Source of the DNA: Dryococelus australis
Lineage: Eukaryota; Arthropoda; Insecta; Phasmatodea; Phasmatidae
Reading direction: 5' to 3'
DNA: 64,000 bases
Assembly (NCBI GenBank): GCA_029891345.1
Contig: CM056995.1
Span: 82,151,895 to 82,215,894, forward strand
Below, one piece after another: positions 22,701 through 34,109 of the stretch. Position 1 is the stretch's first letter. Each line of letters begins with the position of its first letter. Under the pieces are notes generated by a model, which made no database searches, had not been told where the DNA came from, and worked only from the letters and a program-made list of their open reading frames with translations. The position numbers and the translations under genes were made by a program.

Positions 22701-23234
22701 TACAGAATGTTCCTAAATTAAACGACCATACTGCAGGAGGTGATAACTTATGAAAAATAAAGTCGAAGATATACAGGCCACCGTGTACCTAAATGGAATA
22801 TTAAAGCAGCCACGAGCATGCAAAAATTGGGTTTTGAAAACACATTTTCACCGAAAGCCCTGTACTTTCTGCCAATGGTAGGGATGGTGATGATTAACCC
22901 ACAGTACGGGGTTCCACACAGTCGAATGGGACACGCCCATTTGACGCGCTATGGATAGTGTACTAGTGGAGGACACTTCGTCAACGTGCTGACGTATCAC
23001 TTCCTCAAGCCAAACAGTGCGCACGGACCGAGGACGGCCAGCATTACGCATGTGTATATGTAACATGTCTAGTATAAGTCACTTTTCTGCTGCGGATTTG
23101 TAGGCGTTGAACAAGGTATTCGGTGAAAATACGTATCTCCTTTCACATTCATTGTAGGTATACGGTGTCCTATATATTTCAGACTTTATTTTTATAAGGC
23201 GTAGTTCTGGCGTTCAATTTACGAACATTCTGTA
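22701..23234 (-). mobile_element. 534-bp mariner/Tc1-like element with long TIRs
   Basis: Begins TACAGAATGTTCCTAAATTA and ends with its imperfect inverse (TAATTTACGAACATTCTGTA-type; read TTTACGAACATTCTGTA at 23218-23234). TA flanks both ends (22699-22700, 23235-23236). The inverted match continues inward with indels for about 90 bp, around AATAAAGTC and CACCGTGTACCTA. Between the arms is a transposase fragment. Removing the element leaves the arrangement seen in the uninterrupted family C copy at 10070-10090, which serves as an empty site. Confidence 0.9.
22848..23066 (-). pseudogene. Transposase helix-turn-helix fragment
   Basis: A 72-codon frame within the 534-bp element encodes the DNA-binding part only. 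GRPRSVRT is followed by STSTLSIARQMGVSHSTVW, a typical helix-turn-helix of Tc1/mariner/IS630-type transposases. No DDE catalytic domain follows, since the frame runs into the terminal repeat. The element is therefore a deletion derivative of an autonomous relative that is not in this window. The apparent first codon is not ATG in the family sense, and expression is not implied. Confidence 0.75.
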
Positions 23235-23478
23235 TATTTAAAAGGTTCTAATCTCGGATCAGGCTTTGAGTATTTTTTATATTAACCGAAATATTTTTTA
23301 ATGTATGCATAATAAACAAATCTTTACTTGCAACAACCAAATATTTTTTTGGGGAAACCAAATAAGAACAATAAAATAACTTGGTTAGAACAAAAAAAAA
23401 TTAATTCATCCTATACAAACAATTGATTTGTTTACACCGAACAAACTTTGTGTGATTCAGCAAAACCTTTTTCCAGTG
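23235..23478. mobile_element. Family C element, copy 2, right part
   Basis: Resumes family C homology (compare 10085-10383): CAACCAAATATTTTT, CCTATACAAACAA and the terminal CCTTTTTCCAGTG. Confidence 0.75.
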
Positions 23479-23714
23479 TATTTGTTCTTCCATATTATTC
23501 TCATTTTTTCCAGTTTGTCCTATTGCATAAAAATACATAAAAAATGTATTACTATTAATGTCAAAACCTATTGTTTTTATTGTATATATATACTAGGGGC
23601 CCAGTCCGTGACCTTTTTAAAGTATTGTCACGTGCTTAAAACAGTTACGATGTTACAAATTTTTGTTATCATACGAAGACTGCAAAAAAAAAATTTAATT
23701 AAATCAACATTGGC

Positions 23715-24129
23715 TATAGTTCTATCCACAAAGCCACTGCGGCCCCACTTGAAATTGCTCTATCCACTGAGCCACTAAGGCCCCACTTGGTATCACTCTA
23801 TCCACTTGGCCACTAAGGCCCAATTTGATATATATCTATCCACTGGAACCCACTTGATATAGCTCTATCTACTAAGCCACTGCAGCCCCACTTGAAATCG
23901 CTCTATACACTGAGCCACTGCGGCCCCACTTGGAATCGCTCTATCCACTGAGCCACTAAGGCCCCATTTAATATAAATCTAACCACTTGGCCACAGTAGC
24001 CCCACTTGATATAGTTCTATCTACTGAGTCATTGCGGCCCCACTTGGAATCTCTCTATCCACTGGGCCACTGTGGCCCCACTTGGAATCGCTCTATCCAC
24101 TGAGCGACTGTGGCCCCACTTGGAAATTA
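23715..24129 (-). repeat. 38-bp minisatellite of box-A half-tRNA units
   Basis: The word TCTATCC or a variant recurs at 23721, 23759, 23797, 23835, 23864, 23902, 23940, 23978, 24016, 24054 and 24092. This is a strict 38-bp period with one 9-bp deletion. Each minus-strand unit reads about GGCCGCAGTGGCTCAGTGG then ATAGAGC, containing a textbook Pol III box A (TGGCTCAGTGG). No box B is present in the units. The unit resembles the 5' half of the tRNA-like SINE head at 29240-29272. Confidence 0.9.
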
Positions 24130-24289
24130 ACTCAACATTGAAGCGAGATATTTAAAGTAAACAAAAATGATATACCATACCTTCATATCTCTATGCAATA
24201 ATCTCTATGCAATAATATCTATGCATTAATACAAAACTTTCATATAGGAAAAACGTAATTTAAAAATGAGATTTTAGGGTAAAAGATAA

Positions 24290-24420
24290 TAATTGCGTAA
24301 TCTGATTTTGCTGAAAATCGAACCTGACCTGTATTTGACCCCGAGGATTCGCTCTGCAAAATTTGAAGAAGTTCTGTTTAGTTTCAAGGGACTTAGATGT
24401 ATTAAAGACGGACGGATAGG
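24290..24420 (+). repeat. Possible 3' end of a non-LTR retroelement
   Basis: A stretch with GCAAAATTTGAAGAAGTTCTG and, further on, AAGACGGACGGATAGG resembles tails common at the 3' ends of arthropod LINE-type repeats. I base this only on the wording of the sequence, with no frame to support it. Confidence 0.25.
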
Positions 24421-24971
24421 TAGAGATCGTCTCCTTAGTACATAGGATTCCTTAGGGGAGCTATGGGAAAGCTTAAGTTAGTCTGGGAAGACATGGTTTT
24501 AAAATGATTAAAAATAATTGACATAGTTGGGCAACTAATACGACAGGTGTTAAGTCATATGCTGATTATTGTAACTGGCCAAACGTAATGAAACGTAACA
24601 ATGAGTCGACTTTCTCATACATACTACATACAACAGTATACAACAATGGATGTACTAAACGTAATGAAAAATAATAGTAAACTGAGGGAGAAAGTATTTA
24701 TGTACACCTTTGTGTATATGAGGATGACGTTGCGACAGCTCTAGTATATGTAAAGTATTTTATAGGTATAGGGCCAACCCTATCTGCCTAGTCAGGATCG
24801 TTTAAAATTAGTACTAACTTTGTTTGCTTATTGAAGATCTGAATCATTGCCCTTTTTACTCCTTGATAACACAAAACAGAGTGAGAACTGGAAACTATAT
24901 CTCCTGTAGTGACGTTTGAAGGCAGTCTGACGAGTTACTTTTGCCTGGCCCCGTCCAGATTGTAAGTAGGA

Positions 24972-24973
<2 letters not shown>

Positions 24974-25005
<32 letters not shown>
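24974..25005. repeat. (CA)n microsatellite
   Basis: A pure CA run of 32 bases. Confidence 0.95.
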
Positions 25006-25008
<3 letters not shown>

Positions 25009-25009
25009 A

Positions 25010-26930
25010 TATTACTAATCTGAAGTAACGTGTACCATTTGTACATCCAACAACACAGCATTCTGGTAATAAAAATACTTGTGGACAGAATAAACCCATA
25101 CAAAAACAGGTACACTATATAGGAGAAAACTTGATATTACTACGAAATGGCAATTGGCGACTACGTTTGAAAAATATGTCTGGAAGTATAATTGAACTCA
25201 GAATAACTTGACTTTTCGCAGAAAAACTAAATAATTCATCCAGATGGCATTACAAATTAGCAGATTATTGCGGCTCCAAAAGTATTAACCATATAATTGA
25301 AATATGCCTGCTTGGAGTAGAGGCCTTCAAAACACTAGTGCCCTCGTGATGGATAAAAAATTAAAATACTTGACAATGCTCAGAAATTACGCCAAGATCC
25401 TAAATGTTCCTTCAAAAATAATGATGTAAAATAAAGACTTTACAATTATTTAGTGGCAGAGCAAGGGTTCCGTTCAGGTTTGCCAGTTTGTCAGTCTTCT
25501 TCGTTGGAAACTTAACTTAAGAATGTTCTTTAAACACTGACGAATCACGAGGGTTACAATTTAAATTCATATGTACTGCCCAATGTTCAAAAGTCATGTC
25601 ATATGGCCTTGTAAGTACAGGTGCACAACGTAAAAATATAAAGACTTATAAATATGCGGCCGAAATAAAAATACGTTTAATAATCATAAATTAATATGGA
25701 CTCTCTTTCGAAACAAATAAATAAATCTTGCCAGAGAAACAAATAAATTATGTAAAAAATAACACTGAGCCTGTTAAATATAAAAATTACGCGTAAAAGA
25801 ATTATTCATTATTATAGCTCGAAAGTGTGTGTTACATGCAGTGTTTAATTTCCTTTGCCCCATATGAAACAAATACAGATAGTTGTGGCATAATTTTATT
25901 CTTGATTTTTTGATCGAATATTCTTCACCATTATAAATGACGCTGATTGTTACGTGCTGAAATGTTGTGTAAGACCTCTGCGTTAAAGTCACGGAAAGGC
26001 ATAGTACTATCTCTTCAGATGAAACAAGCGTGAAAATATCTTCAACAATGATTTATATGCTTTACAATACATTCCCCTACTCGTAGCGTTATAATCATCA
26101 GCCACTGTTACTGATCCACTCAGACAAAAAAGGGTAATGTTATTCAGTAGTAATAATAAGATCTTGTGAAAAATGTAATATATGAACAATATTATAACTA
26201 GAAGTTTTTTACCATGGTGAGAGAGAATTTTGTGATTTTTTTTTTCCACCAGAATGTTAAAAACAACTGCGACTATAGTACAAATAAAATCTAACTAAAT
26301 AAAACGTGTTATTACAAATCGATGTTTATTTCTGAATATATAACACAGATTTTCCTGAATTATGATTTAAAAAATTGACACCGTCAAGTATAAAAGCGGT
26401 CACAGCAATTGTTCGCTGTCCCGGCTTGTAACTTAATGCAGAGCATAATAATACTCTCATTAATGTATTAAGCATATTAATTTATTTTGAAAGCCAGACT
26501 TATTAAGAACTGTACTATAAGCGAACGCTCCTTTCCTATCGCTGCCTGAAATATATCAGTGTGTACTTAGTGACTTTCATAAATTCAAAAACTTCCAACG
26601 ACCACGTTTCACGGGAATAATTAATTTTTAGCGTAAGTTTTGGTTCGCGTAAGAATACAATTTTATAACAAATATGTATTGTTGGATAAACGTAAACTGG
26701 CTTAAACTAAACAAAAATTATTAAAAAATAGATTTAATATGACTTATTATTTATTTTACGCAGCGTAAAAACATTGCATGTCATTTAACGGGTCTCACAT
26801 GGATTTTACTCTACAGGAATAAAAATTATAGCTCTGGTTTAGAGGGGGAGAACGTAAAGTGGTAAGTCTGATTTTACTATAAAAATTTCAATAATTGCAA
26901 TTTTCCCTTCTACATACGTAAGTCGGCGCA
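25010..26930. other. Low-copy AT-rich stretch
   Basis: No gene, RNA gene or repeat recognised. The short minus-strand frames at 25774-25992 and 26007-26249 have no coding character. Confidence 0.5.
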
Positions 26931-27197
26931 AAAATAATCATGAAAGTCCTGTTTTAGATCTTAAAGCTTCAATTAATGTCATGATAATAATTTGTTCGAG
27001 TTGAGTGTCTATCGGTAATGTGAGCTGAAGATATTCAATCCCTTGAATGTAGTGTAGAGTCATTTCTGAAAGTTTATGGTGGACAGGTAACTTGAATACT
27101 TTGAATCTACGTCTTGGTTTTGCCTCTCTTGAAAAGAATACAGTCCTAAAAAAACAATCGTTAAACACAAGAAAGTTTTTCATGAACCTCGTTCAAA

Positions 27198-27527
27198 TTA
27201 TTCGTTGCGTATTGCAATCAAGGGTTTCTCTTGGATACCTGTAATAATGCGCCACAAATCAAAGCTGTGAACGAGAATTTCCACGTGATCTCTTGTTACT
27301 CCTAGACAAGTTCGTACTGTAGGATTCGACACTTCATTAAGTGTTTCCAACCGCAACTGGTAAACTTTGAACTTTCTCGATAAGCTGCCATCTCTGGATT
27401 GGAAGCGTCTGCTGAATGACTCAAAGAGACAATACAGTAATCCGATATCAGCCAATTCAGAAATGCATTTTTTCTTGCGAGGTGTATCCTTCGTAGTTCC
27501 TATATCTTCGTAATTTGTAAATGGTTT
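27198..27527 (-). other. Unassigned coding-like frame (no ATG)
   Basis: The minus strand is open for 109 codons from a TAG at 27528-27530 to the stop at 27198. Near its start it encodes TPRKKKCISELADIGLLY and further on DHVEILVHSFDLWRII. The composition (mixed hydrophobic, basic and acidic residues with few low-complexity runs) is more protein-like than other open stretches here. There is no ATG, so it could be an internal exon or a pseudogene. A second frame (26938-27183) continues on the same strand and may be related. I do not recognise a family. Confidence 0.3.
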
Positions 27528-27539
27528 CTACTACACTTA

Positions 27540-29005
27540 GTATTAAAACTTAAGATTGAAGCGGATGGATGGAACTCGATTGTGATGCCAGTTTTCTCAA
27601 CACATGTACAATATGACATATTGTTAAGGTTGTGGATATAGACCTACTCTGTCTCTTTTACGACAACATCTTTTCGACAGTTTCAAGGTAGTGCCAGTGT
27701 TGTTTTGACGTCAGAGGCCTTTGACCTGAGGAACTGTTCCGTCACTTGAAAGTCATGCTGTTTAAGCTTGTTTTGTCCACTTGACACAAAATGGTCTTGA
27801 CCAAATCATATTCGGTCAATATTATGTTCCGCCGGACACTGAACTGTCGAAAAGCAGCCTTCGTAGCCGAAACAGGATTTACAACGGTTATATCATATAT
27901 ATTCTGCCAAAAGAGAAATATCCTAATTAAATTGCTTTATATTAAATGTGCACTTTAATTGCTTCTAACGACTTGTGACATATGAAGGAAAACAAGTGCA
28001 TTGTGAATTCAATAGGTAAACCATGGCAAACTTATGAGGGAGATCAAGTGTAATTGTATGTTGTCAGTTTTCTCATGAAAAAACCTAAGAGCCTAAATTG
28101 CGGTACGCATTACGATATGAAACTGCTATTAGGAAACCATGACCTTGAGAAACCTTTCCGATGAATTAAACGAGGACCATTCTACAACTGAAGTTTCCAG
28201 AACTTACGGGAGTTTGGGTATGCGCATTGAAATATTCTATCCACGCTATGAATTAATTAGGCTAGTACGAGGGTTAAGACGACTGAACTTCAGTTGAAAA
28301 GCCAGGGAACTGCTTGGAGACTCCTGGACATTTACTCTCCTACGAATACCTGCGAACATTTATAAAGTAACGCTATTTTCGTCCTCTGCTGCCGTGTTAG
28401 TTATCAGCCCTAAATTAAATAAGTAAACCAATCGAAAACATTAACAGTTACGCAATCGATTAGTTTTGTTACGAACTTGTAACTTAAAAATGGCAAACTC
28501 TCATCCTTAAGTCATTAGTTGTATGAGGAAAAATACTTTCCAAAGATATCGTAACTAGACGTTCGAAGGGTGCGGGCAGATTGCCTGCCACCAGATGCAT
28601 GGTTTGAGCGTGTGTTTAAAAGGGAGAGGGAGGAACGAGAGAGAAATAAGCTTGGGTTTGGCGGAAATTGTAATTACTTTACACCTTTCTCGAGATGTGC
28701 TGTAAAATACTCGATTATGAATCATACCCATGACCACAACGTGCGCCTACCATGCTGGAAAAATGGTACAATTTTCGCTACATCAAAATGTAATTTAACA
28801 TGTATAAATTACTTGAGTTTATTTCATTCATATATAACTACACATTTTTTGCACAGGTTATTGCTCAGCTGCAATATTTTGAGCCGAAAGTCTCTTGTTC
28901 TTAGACAAATTTCCAAGTATGCTTTCCGCTAAGATAATTGTAACTTAATGCGACTCATGCACACCAATGTCAGCTGAAACTCTCGTATCTCTGAATTCTC
29001 GCTCG
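27540..29005. other. Low-copy gene-free stretch
   Basis: No supported gene. The 120-codon plus-strand frame at 28570-28932 starts with GTG and has no recognisable domain. Confidence 0.45.
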
Positions 29006-29009
29006 TACA

Positions 29010-29272
29010 CATCGAGTGAGTGAAGAGATTTGAGCGGCTCTGAACATCGAGGTCTTGAGAGCCGATGAGGGTGATTGAGATGAGAATGGAGCAGAGCCGG
29101 AATAATGAAAGGGAGGGGTAAACGGGAGATTCCCGAGAAAACCCGCCGACCAACGGCGTCGTCCAGCACGATTCCCACATGAGAAAATCCGTAGTGACCC
29201 GGCCGGGAATTGAACTCGGATCGCCTTGGTGGTTGGCGAGTTGGCTAACCGCTAAGCCGCCGTGGCCCCACA
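29010..29272 (-). mobile_element. tRNA-derived SINE (minus)
   Basis: On the minus strand the head has a box-A-like GCGGCTTAGCGGTTAGCC and a box-B-like GAGTTCAATTCCCGG. The body has CGGCGGGTTTTCTCGGGAAT, and the tail has ATCGGCTCTCAAGACCTCG. Body and tail are shared with 60840-61108, and the tail alone with 46625-46740, 61912-61960 and 62435-62465. Confidence 0.8.
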
Positions 29273-29479
29273 TACACATCGAATCCTCGCACTTAAGCAC
29301 CATATTAAATGTAATAGGCATGTGTTTCTTAGCCTTAACCGTAATTTGATTACTTATATTTTGGTTTAAGCCCGCCCAAGTACATAATTGCAGATTTCCT
29401 TGATGAAACTGAAATATCAGGCACTTATATTTTTAAGTTGATTCGGAACGCAGTCTGAGCCTCACAGCGCAGTCTATTC

Positions 29480-29990
29480 GTCCGCACCAACCACGGTGAC
29501 TGGAAGTGATGGTCGCCCATACGTTGATGACTGTCTTGACACAGTGCTGTGTTACGTCGTTGTTTCCTGCAGCGATGGCGACCGAATACGACGTTTCGTC
29601 TCACGCTACGGAATATCTTGCCAATTTATCGCTTCGCATGAACTGCTCGCCGCGCTAATTGTAATTTACCAGTTGGCAGGATGGTTTCTTCGAATAACTA
29701 TGTTTATTTTGTTACGTCGGGAGTCATAGGAACCCAACTCAGTTGCGTTACAGAGGTTTGGGCGTCGATGCTGCAGACGATGACACCGATGATCAACTGT
29801 TGTCTCCTGACAAATTGCATTCGTTGGTGCATTCAATGGCGCATCCAGTAGCACAGCTGAAAATGCAAAATCTACGTCCGTAGATGACGAAGAGATAGAT
29901 AAAAGTGAATACAGGAAGTCAGTTAAAGGAAATCCTTCGTATGTACGTCTAATTTTGGTTGTGCCAGGCAAAAAAGAAATATATATTTAG
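29480..29990 (+). other. Coding-like segment with competing frames
   Basis: Two plus-strand frames look protein-like in sequence. One has GLGVDAADDDTDDQLLSPDK near 29760 and ends at a TAG near 29882. The other carries STSVDDEEIDKSEYRKSV from about 29870 and ends at 29989. They may be one acidic protein broken by a frameshift, or chance in a GC-richer patch. No domain is recognised. Confidence 0.25.
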
Positions 29991-30067
29991 TTGAACATCT
30001 CTAAAATTTTATTTAATGACGTCCTAACCATGCGTACATTAATGTACAAAATACGTTGACTTCATGT

Positions 30068-30112
30068 AACACACACACACACACACACTCTCTCTCTCTC
30101 TCTCTCTCTCTC
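30068..30112. repeat. (AC)n(TC)n compound microsatellite
   Basis: About 21 bases of AC followed by 24 of TC. Confidence 0.95.
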
Positions 30113-30659
30113 AGGAGAACGGTTGTCTAGGGAACAAAGTTTGTAAGGGTACCTGACAAGCAACGAACTGCGCCCTTACGTACGTTGTTTTCTCGACAGC
30201 CGTTCCCCTGACAGAGTTACACAAGGCAACGTTTTCGTATATTAATGTACTCATGATTATGACGTCATTAAAAGCAGTAAACATCCCAGGTTTCCCCACA
30301 TTGGTTGGATGATGACATGGCGCCCCTATTTCCTCATTGAATGCGGATGACAATACCCAACAACGGTTCGCATATTTCAGATCTCGATTCAAGACAACAG
30401 TATTCACGAAATCGTTCTTTCATCTCAAGTAGGTGTTAATCTTGTGAATTAAAACAATTTGAAATATCGATCTCCAAGGGCACCTACCTCCCTTACGAAT
30501 TACTGTAGTAAATAGGTCCTACAGTGTCTTCTATCTCATTTTGCATACGGAATCTCATCACAGCGTTTGTAACTGTAGTTCAAAAGCAACCTATACAAAC
30601 ACACAAACATAAACAAATGTGTTTCTATGCATTATAAATTCTAATAACTAGTCTATTCT

Positions 30660-30757
30660 GCACCGACAACCTGCAAGAAGATGATGCAGTAGATAAAGAA
30701 CATGACGACCCCTTCTACGACGGACCAGCTGAGGCTGACAGTAGTACATCCACCTAA
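30660..30757 (+). other. Possible C-terminal coding fragment
   Basis: The plus strand reads an acidic, hydrophilic run including LQEDDAVDKEHDDPFYDGPA and then stops at 30755-30757. The composition is coding-like and resembles the acidic run near 29770, so both may belong to one decayed gene. It is too short to assign. Confidence 0.25.
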
Positions 30758-31129
30758 TCAAACCCTAACAAATCCAGCATTAATTAACACCCAATAGTCC
30801 ATATACATCCCCTAACCCAAAGATGATTTTACCAGATACGCATGCCCAATTTTCCTTACAAGTATGCATTCCAAACAAAAAAAAAATGCAATAGCTCCTA
30901 GTAACTACCTTCCATTTTACCACCTAACAAAAACGCAATTCCTAAGGGCTATAGCCTGGGTGGGTGCCTTGTGCCCAGAAAATATTTTTGAACAGGGCAG
31001 GAGACTCTCCTTACACCAAAGAAAAAAAAACCTATTTCATACTATGTTCCCTAACAATTTCCCACATACAGAATTTCCCATGCCAAAAATCGATGCCAAC
31101 AATTTATGCATCGAAACACTTTGACGAAT

Positions 31130-32070
31130 AAAAACTATGATTGGCGTCTGTGCATGCCAGAGACTAGTCTGTGGCGGTCTCATGCGGATGTATCTGTTAC
31201 TGCCATGACGGCGGTTTGTGAGCCACAGAGAATCGGATCATATTCAATACAGATACCTTATGTGCAGTCAGAGTGTTTTGGAGGATCCGTAGTTTCTTGC
31301 ATTAAGCGATTCCCAAAAAATTTCTTTGGAATCATCGGTACATATTATCACATTTGTTAACGTATCGACATCTAGTACATTAGATTTATGTCGACAAATG
31401 TATGCTAACTATAAAAATTCTTTACGATTTTTTGTTTTACCGTTATGAATTTAAAAATGAAATTGAAGTTAAATATAAACGTGAAAATTACAAACTTCCT
31501 TTTCTGAAGATACTTCCTGGTTTGTGTATAATTGCACACTCACAACAAGGTGAGTATTTTTCTTAGTAAAACTGCTGTAAAAAGTCTTTAATGTTCTCTA
31601 CCTGACGTTAACTTACGGTGACACGAGTCAAAATATATGATTTATCATCCTTTCGTTTTTAGTTCATCAGAGCGTTCTTTAATTTAGCATATTAGTATTC
31701 ACTACATTAAAAAAAAAATTTAAAAGGTTTATTTTTAAAACCAATATTTGAACCTGTAGCTTAAGTATGTTATTGTAAAAAACAAGAAGAAACATGGTGT
31801 ATCTCATTTCGAATGTCGTACACAGCCTCTGCTCACTCTTTGAACTGCGATTTTAGTTTGAGTAGCTTATATGCCTTTGAATGTACAAGAAACATTATAT
31901 TATTGATTAGAACATTAGCAGATATGTACATTTATATCACCTACTGTTAAATAGGCGGCTTCGTAACCATAAACTATGAGGCTAAGGTTTTTAAGTAGAC
32001 TTTGTCTACGTTAATAAACACGTTTAGCTGTCATACAATTAGTACTTTCGTCACGAGTGAAGGAAGAAAA
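31130..32070. other. AT-rich gene-free stretch
   Basis: No recognised feature. Confidence 0.45.
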
Positions 32071-32209
32071 GAAAAATGAACCAGATACGTGCGGATGACA
32101 AGGAGAAAATATTCAGTTCTTTTTTAAAAAGTCGAACTCACAGTCCAGTGAACAATTATTCGATCCTAGCTGCAATTCGCTCTCGTCGCAACATGACGTG
32201 TAACTGGTC

Positions 32210-32760
32210 TGCGCGAATATTTTGGGCGGTGCTTGCAGATGTGACCTGGAGAAAGGGGGAAGAGGGGCCTGTCTGCTAGGAGGAGGAGCAGAGAAGGGAG
32301 GGCTCGAGAGGAAATAAAGGAAGGAAGCACTCTGGGAAATGATTCCGATCCTGTGCGGAGGCTGTGGAGTCCCCCTTCCCCCCGCCCCTTCAATACTCCT
32401 GCAATCCCCCCTCTCGGTATCTACATCTATCCTCCCGCCAGCGCCACCCAATCTCGCTAATAACTGGGCTAGCGACCACCACAGAAGGGGGAAGGGGGAC
32501 GTGGGGAGGGCGTGGACCACGAGTTGGGTAGGGGAAAAGCGAGCCGTTGGGCCCTGCCAGTGTGGACACCTTAATCCTTTGGACTCTGGAGAATGGGGCG
32601 CCGCATATGGATTCCTTCTGGACAAGAGATGTCTCTCTTTCACGAGGCGCCATCGCACGCATTCAGAGACGTGAATGCCTGGGTTCGCACCCCCGCAGGG
32701 CTGATTGTGATGTACCTGGTCAAAGGGGCCTTTGATGCCCGTACTGGTCTCGTGCATTCG
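32210..32760. other. GC-rich patch with long uninformative frames
   Basis: This 550-bp patch is far richer in G and C than its flanks and is therefore open in several frames on both strands (up to 242 codons at 32113-32841, minus). The translations are Pro/Arg/Ser-rich and mutually overlapping, and no domain is visible. It could be a CpG-type promoter or an unrecognised repeat. Confidence 0.3.
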
Positions 32761-32829
32761 ATTACACGTCAAGTACGACAGAATTTGGGGATGGCATTTT
32801 GACGTAAAGTTAGGCAAAAGGATCACGAT

Positions 32830-33350
32830 TTTGCTCGACAACCAGAAATATCCTTAATTAACATATACACTTTAAGAAGTGTCCAAATGTCATTTGGACA
32901 TTAGGTTAAGAGCTGTATGGGAAGGTCTTGCAATAAAGAAGTTCATAAAATACTATGGGAAACTGCGTCCGTAATTCAAATGTGCGACAGTGTTATGTTC
33001 AGTGATTGTTAAAATTTGTAATACGCCTCTGTCATCAAAACTAAGATTGGTGCCTGTATTATTGAGAAATGATTGCTTGTAACGAGGACGAGTATGATCA
33101 CTATTTTGTCACCTGTGAAAAATTAATGTCTCTAGTTGTTGTCTTTAAGGTGTTACCTTCGGAGAGAGATATCTAAGTTTTAATGGAAGTGTAAGAAAAG
33201 TTTACCATGTAACTTGCCTCCTGGCAAGAATTAATAAGAGCTGTTCAAATAAAAAATATACGAGGATTATGTCAAATCGTTTTCTGTTTCATAATATTCC
33301 AGAATATAGCAGAGCGATTAAGCTGGCACGTCTTAGGCCGAGACTTAAGC
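32830..33350. other. Gene-free stretch
   Basis: No recognised feature. Confidence 0.4.
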
Positions 33351-33352
33351 TA

Positions 33353-34105
33353 CACTGTTAGAAAAAACGTCCGTAATATTACGGAAAATACCAGTTACAA
33401 ATTATCCAGACATCTCCGTTAAATTACGCTCTCTTCGTATTTTCCTAAAATGCTCTCACAGGAAATTTCACATACGTATCCGTAAATTCACGGAACGTGA
33501 CTACAAAATTGTCAATATTTTTTAATCAGCTCTTTATAAAAACAGGTAACAAAAAAAGTTTTACTTTTGTTATCTGTGTAATTTAATGACTATTAAAAAA
33601 AATGTTGTACAGTGGCGGGACTTGAACTCGGGAAAATAATCTTGACAGTTCAACACACTAAGCCATACCCACCTACCACCTTTTTACAAGAATTAGTGTT
33701 GTAAATATGATATTTATCAAGTTTCTAGACTTAGTTTGTAGCGATGTAAGAGGGTTTACGATTTTATTTGCAGGTTTACAAACAATGATAATAAAAAGAG
33801 TTTTATTTTCGCAATATCTTTCACTTTGTGTGACGGAGGAATTAAAAAAAGTTTAAATATTTGTCCTGTAGGGGGATTTGGAAACGAATCGAAAAATTAA
33901 CAGTCAATAATGCTAATCACTTTTTTTTTGTTTATAAAATGTATTTTGACTATATAATTCAAAAGATACAATAGTGGACAGAGGCTCGAGTGCGCATCTC
34001 CTTATTCTGGTTACACACTTAATGAATTAGTTACGACATACATACACACACGCAGGGATACATTTGAAAAGAAAAACAAAACACGTCCGTATTTTTTGTT
34101 CAGTG
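33353..34105. mobile_element. 753-bp TIR element with TA flanks
   Basis: The left end CACTGTTAGAAAAAACGTCC and the right end, read inverted as CACTGAACAAAAAATACGGA, match imperfectly. TA flanks both ends (33351-33352, 34106-34107). The interior is non-coding and holds an antisense tRNA-like segment at 33611-33675. It is probably a non-autonomous DNA transposon. Confidence 0.55.
33611..33675 (-). repeat. tRNA-like segment inside a TIR element
   Basis: On the minus strand TGGCTTAGTGTGTTGAAC (box-A-like) and CGAGTTCAAGTCCCGCC (box-B-like, close to consensus) are spaced as in a tRNA. The short acceptor-like ends do not pair well. Confidence 0.5.
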
Positions 34106-34109
34106 TATT

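Noticed and set aside
23715-24129. CRISPR-like regular spacing
   Set aside because: The units are contiguous tandem copies with no unique spacers, in eukaryotic DNA.
28570-28932. 120-codon plus-strand frame
   Set aside because: It has a GTG start and no domain, and the region is low-complexity in its first third.
32113-32841. 242-codon minus-strand frame as a gene
   Set aside because: It lies in a GC-rich patch that is open in several frames on both strands. The translation is Pro/Ser/Arg-rich with no domain.
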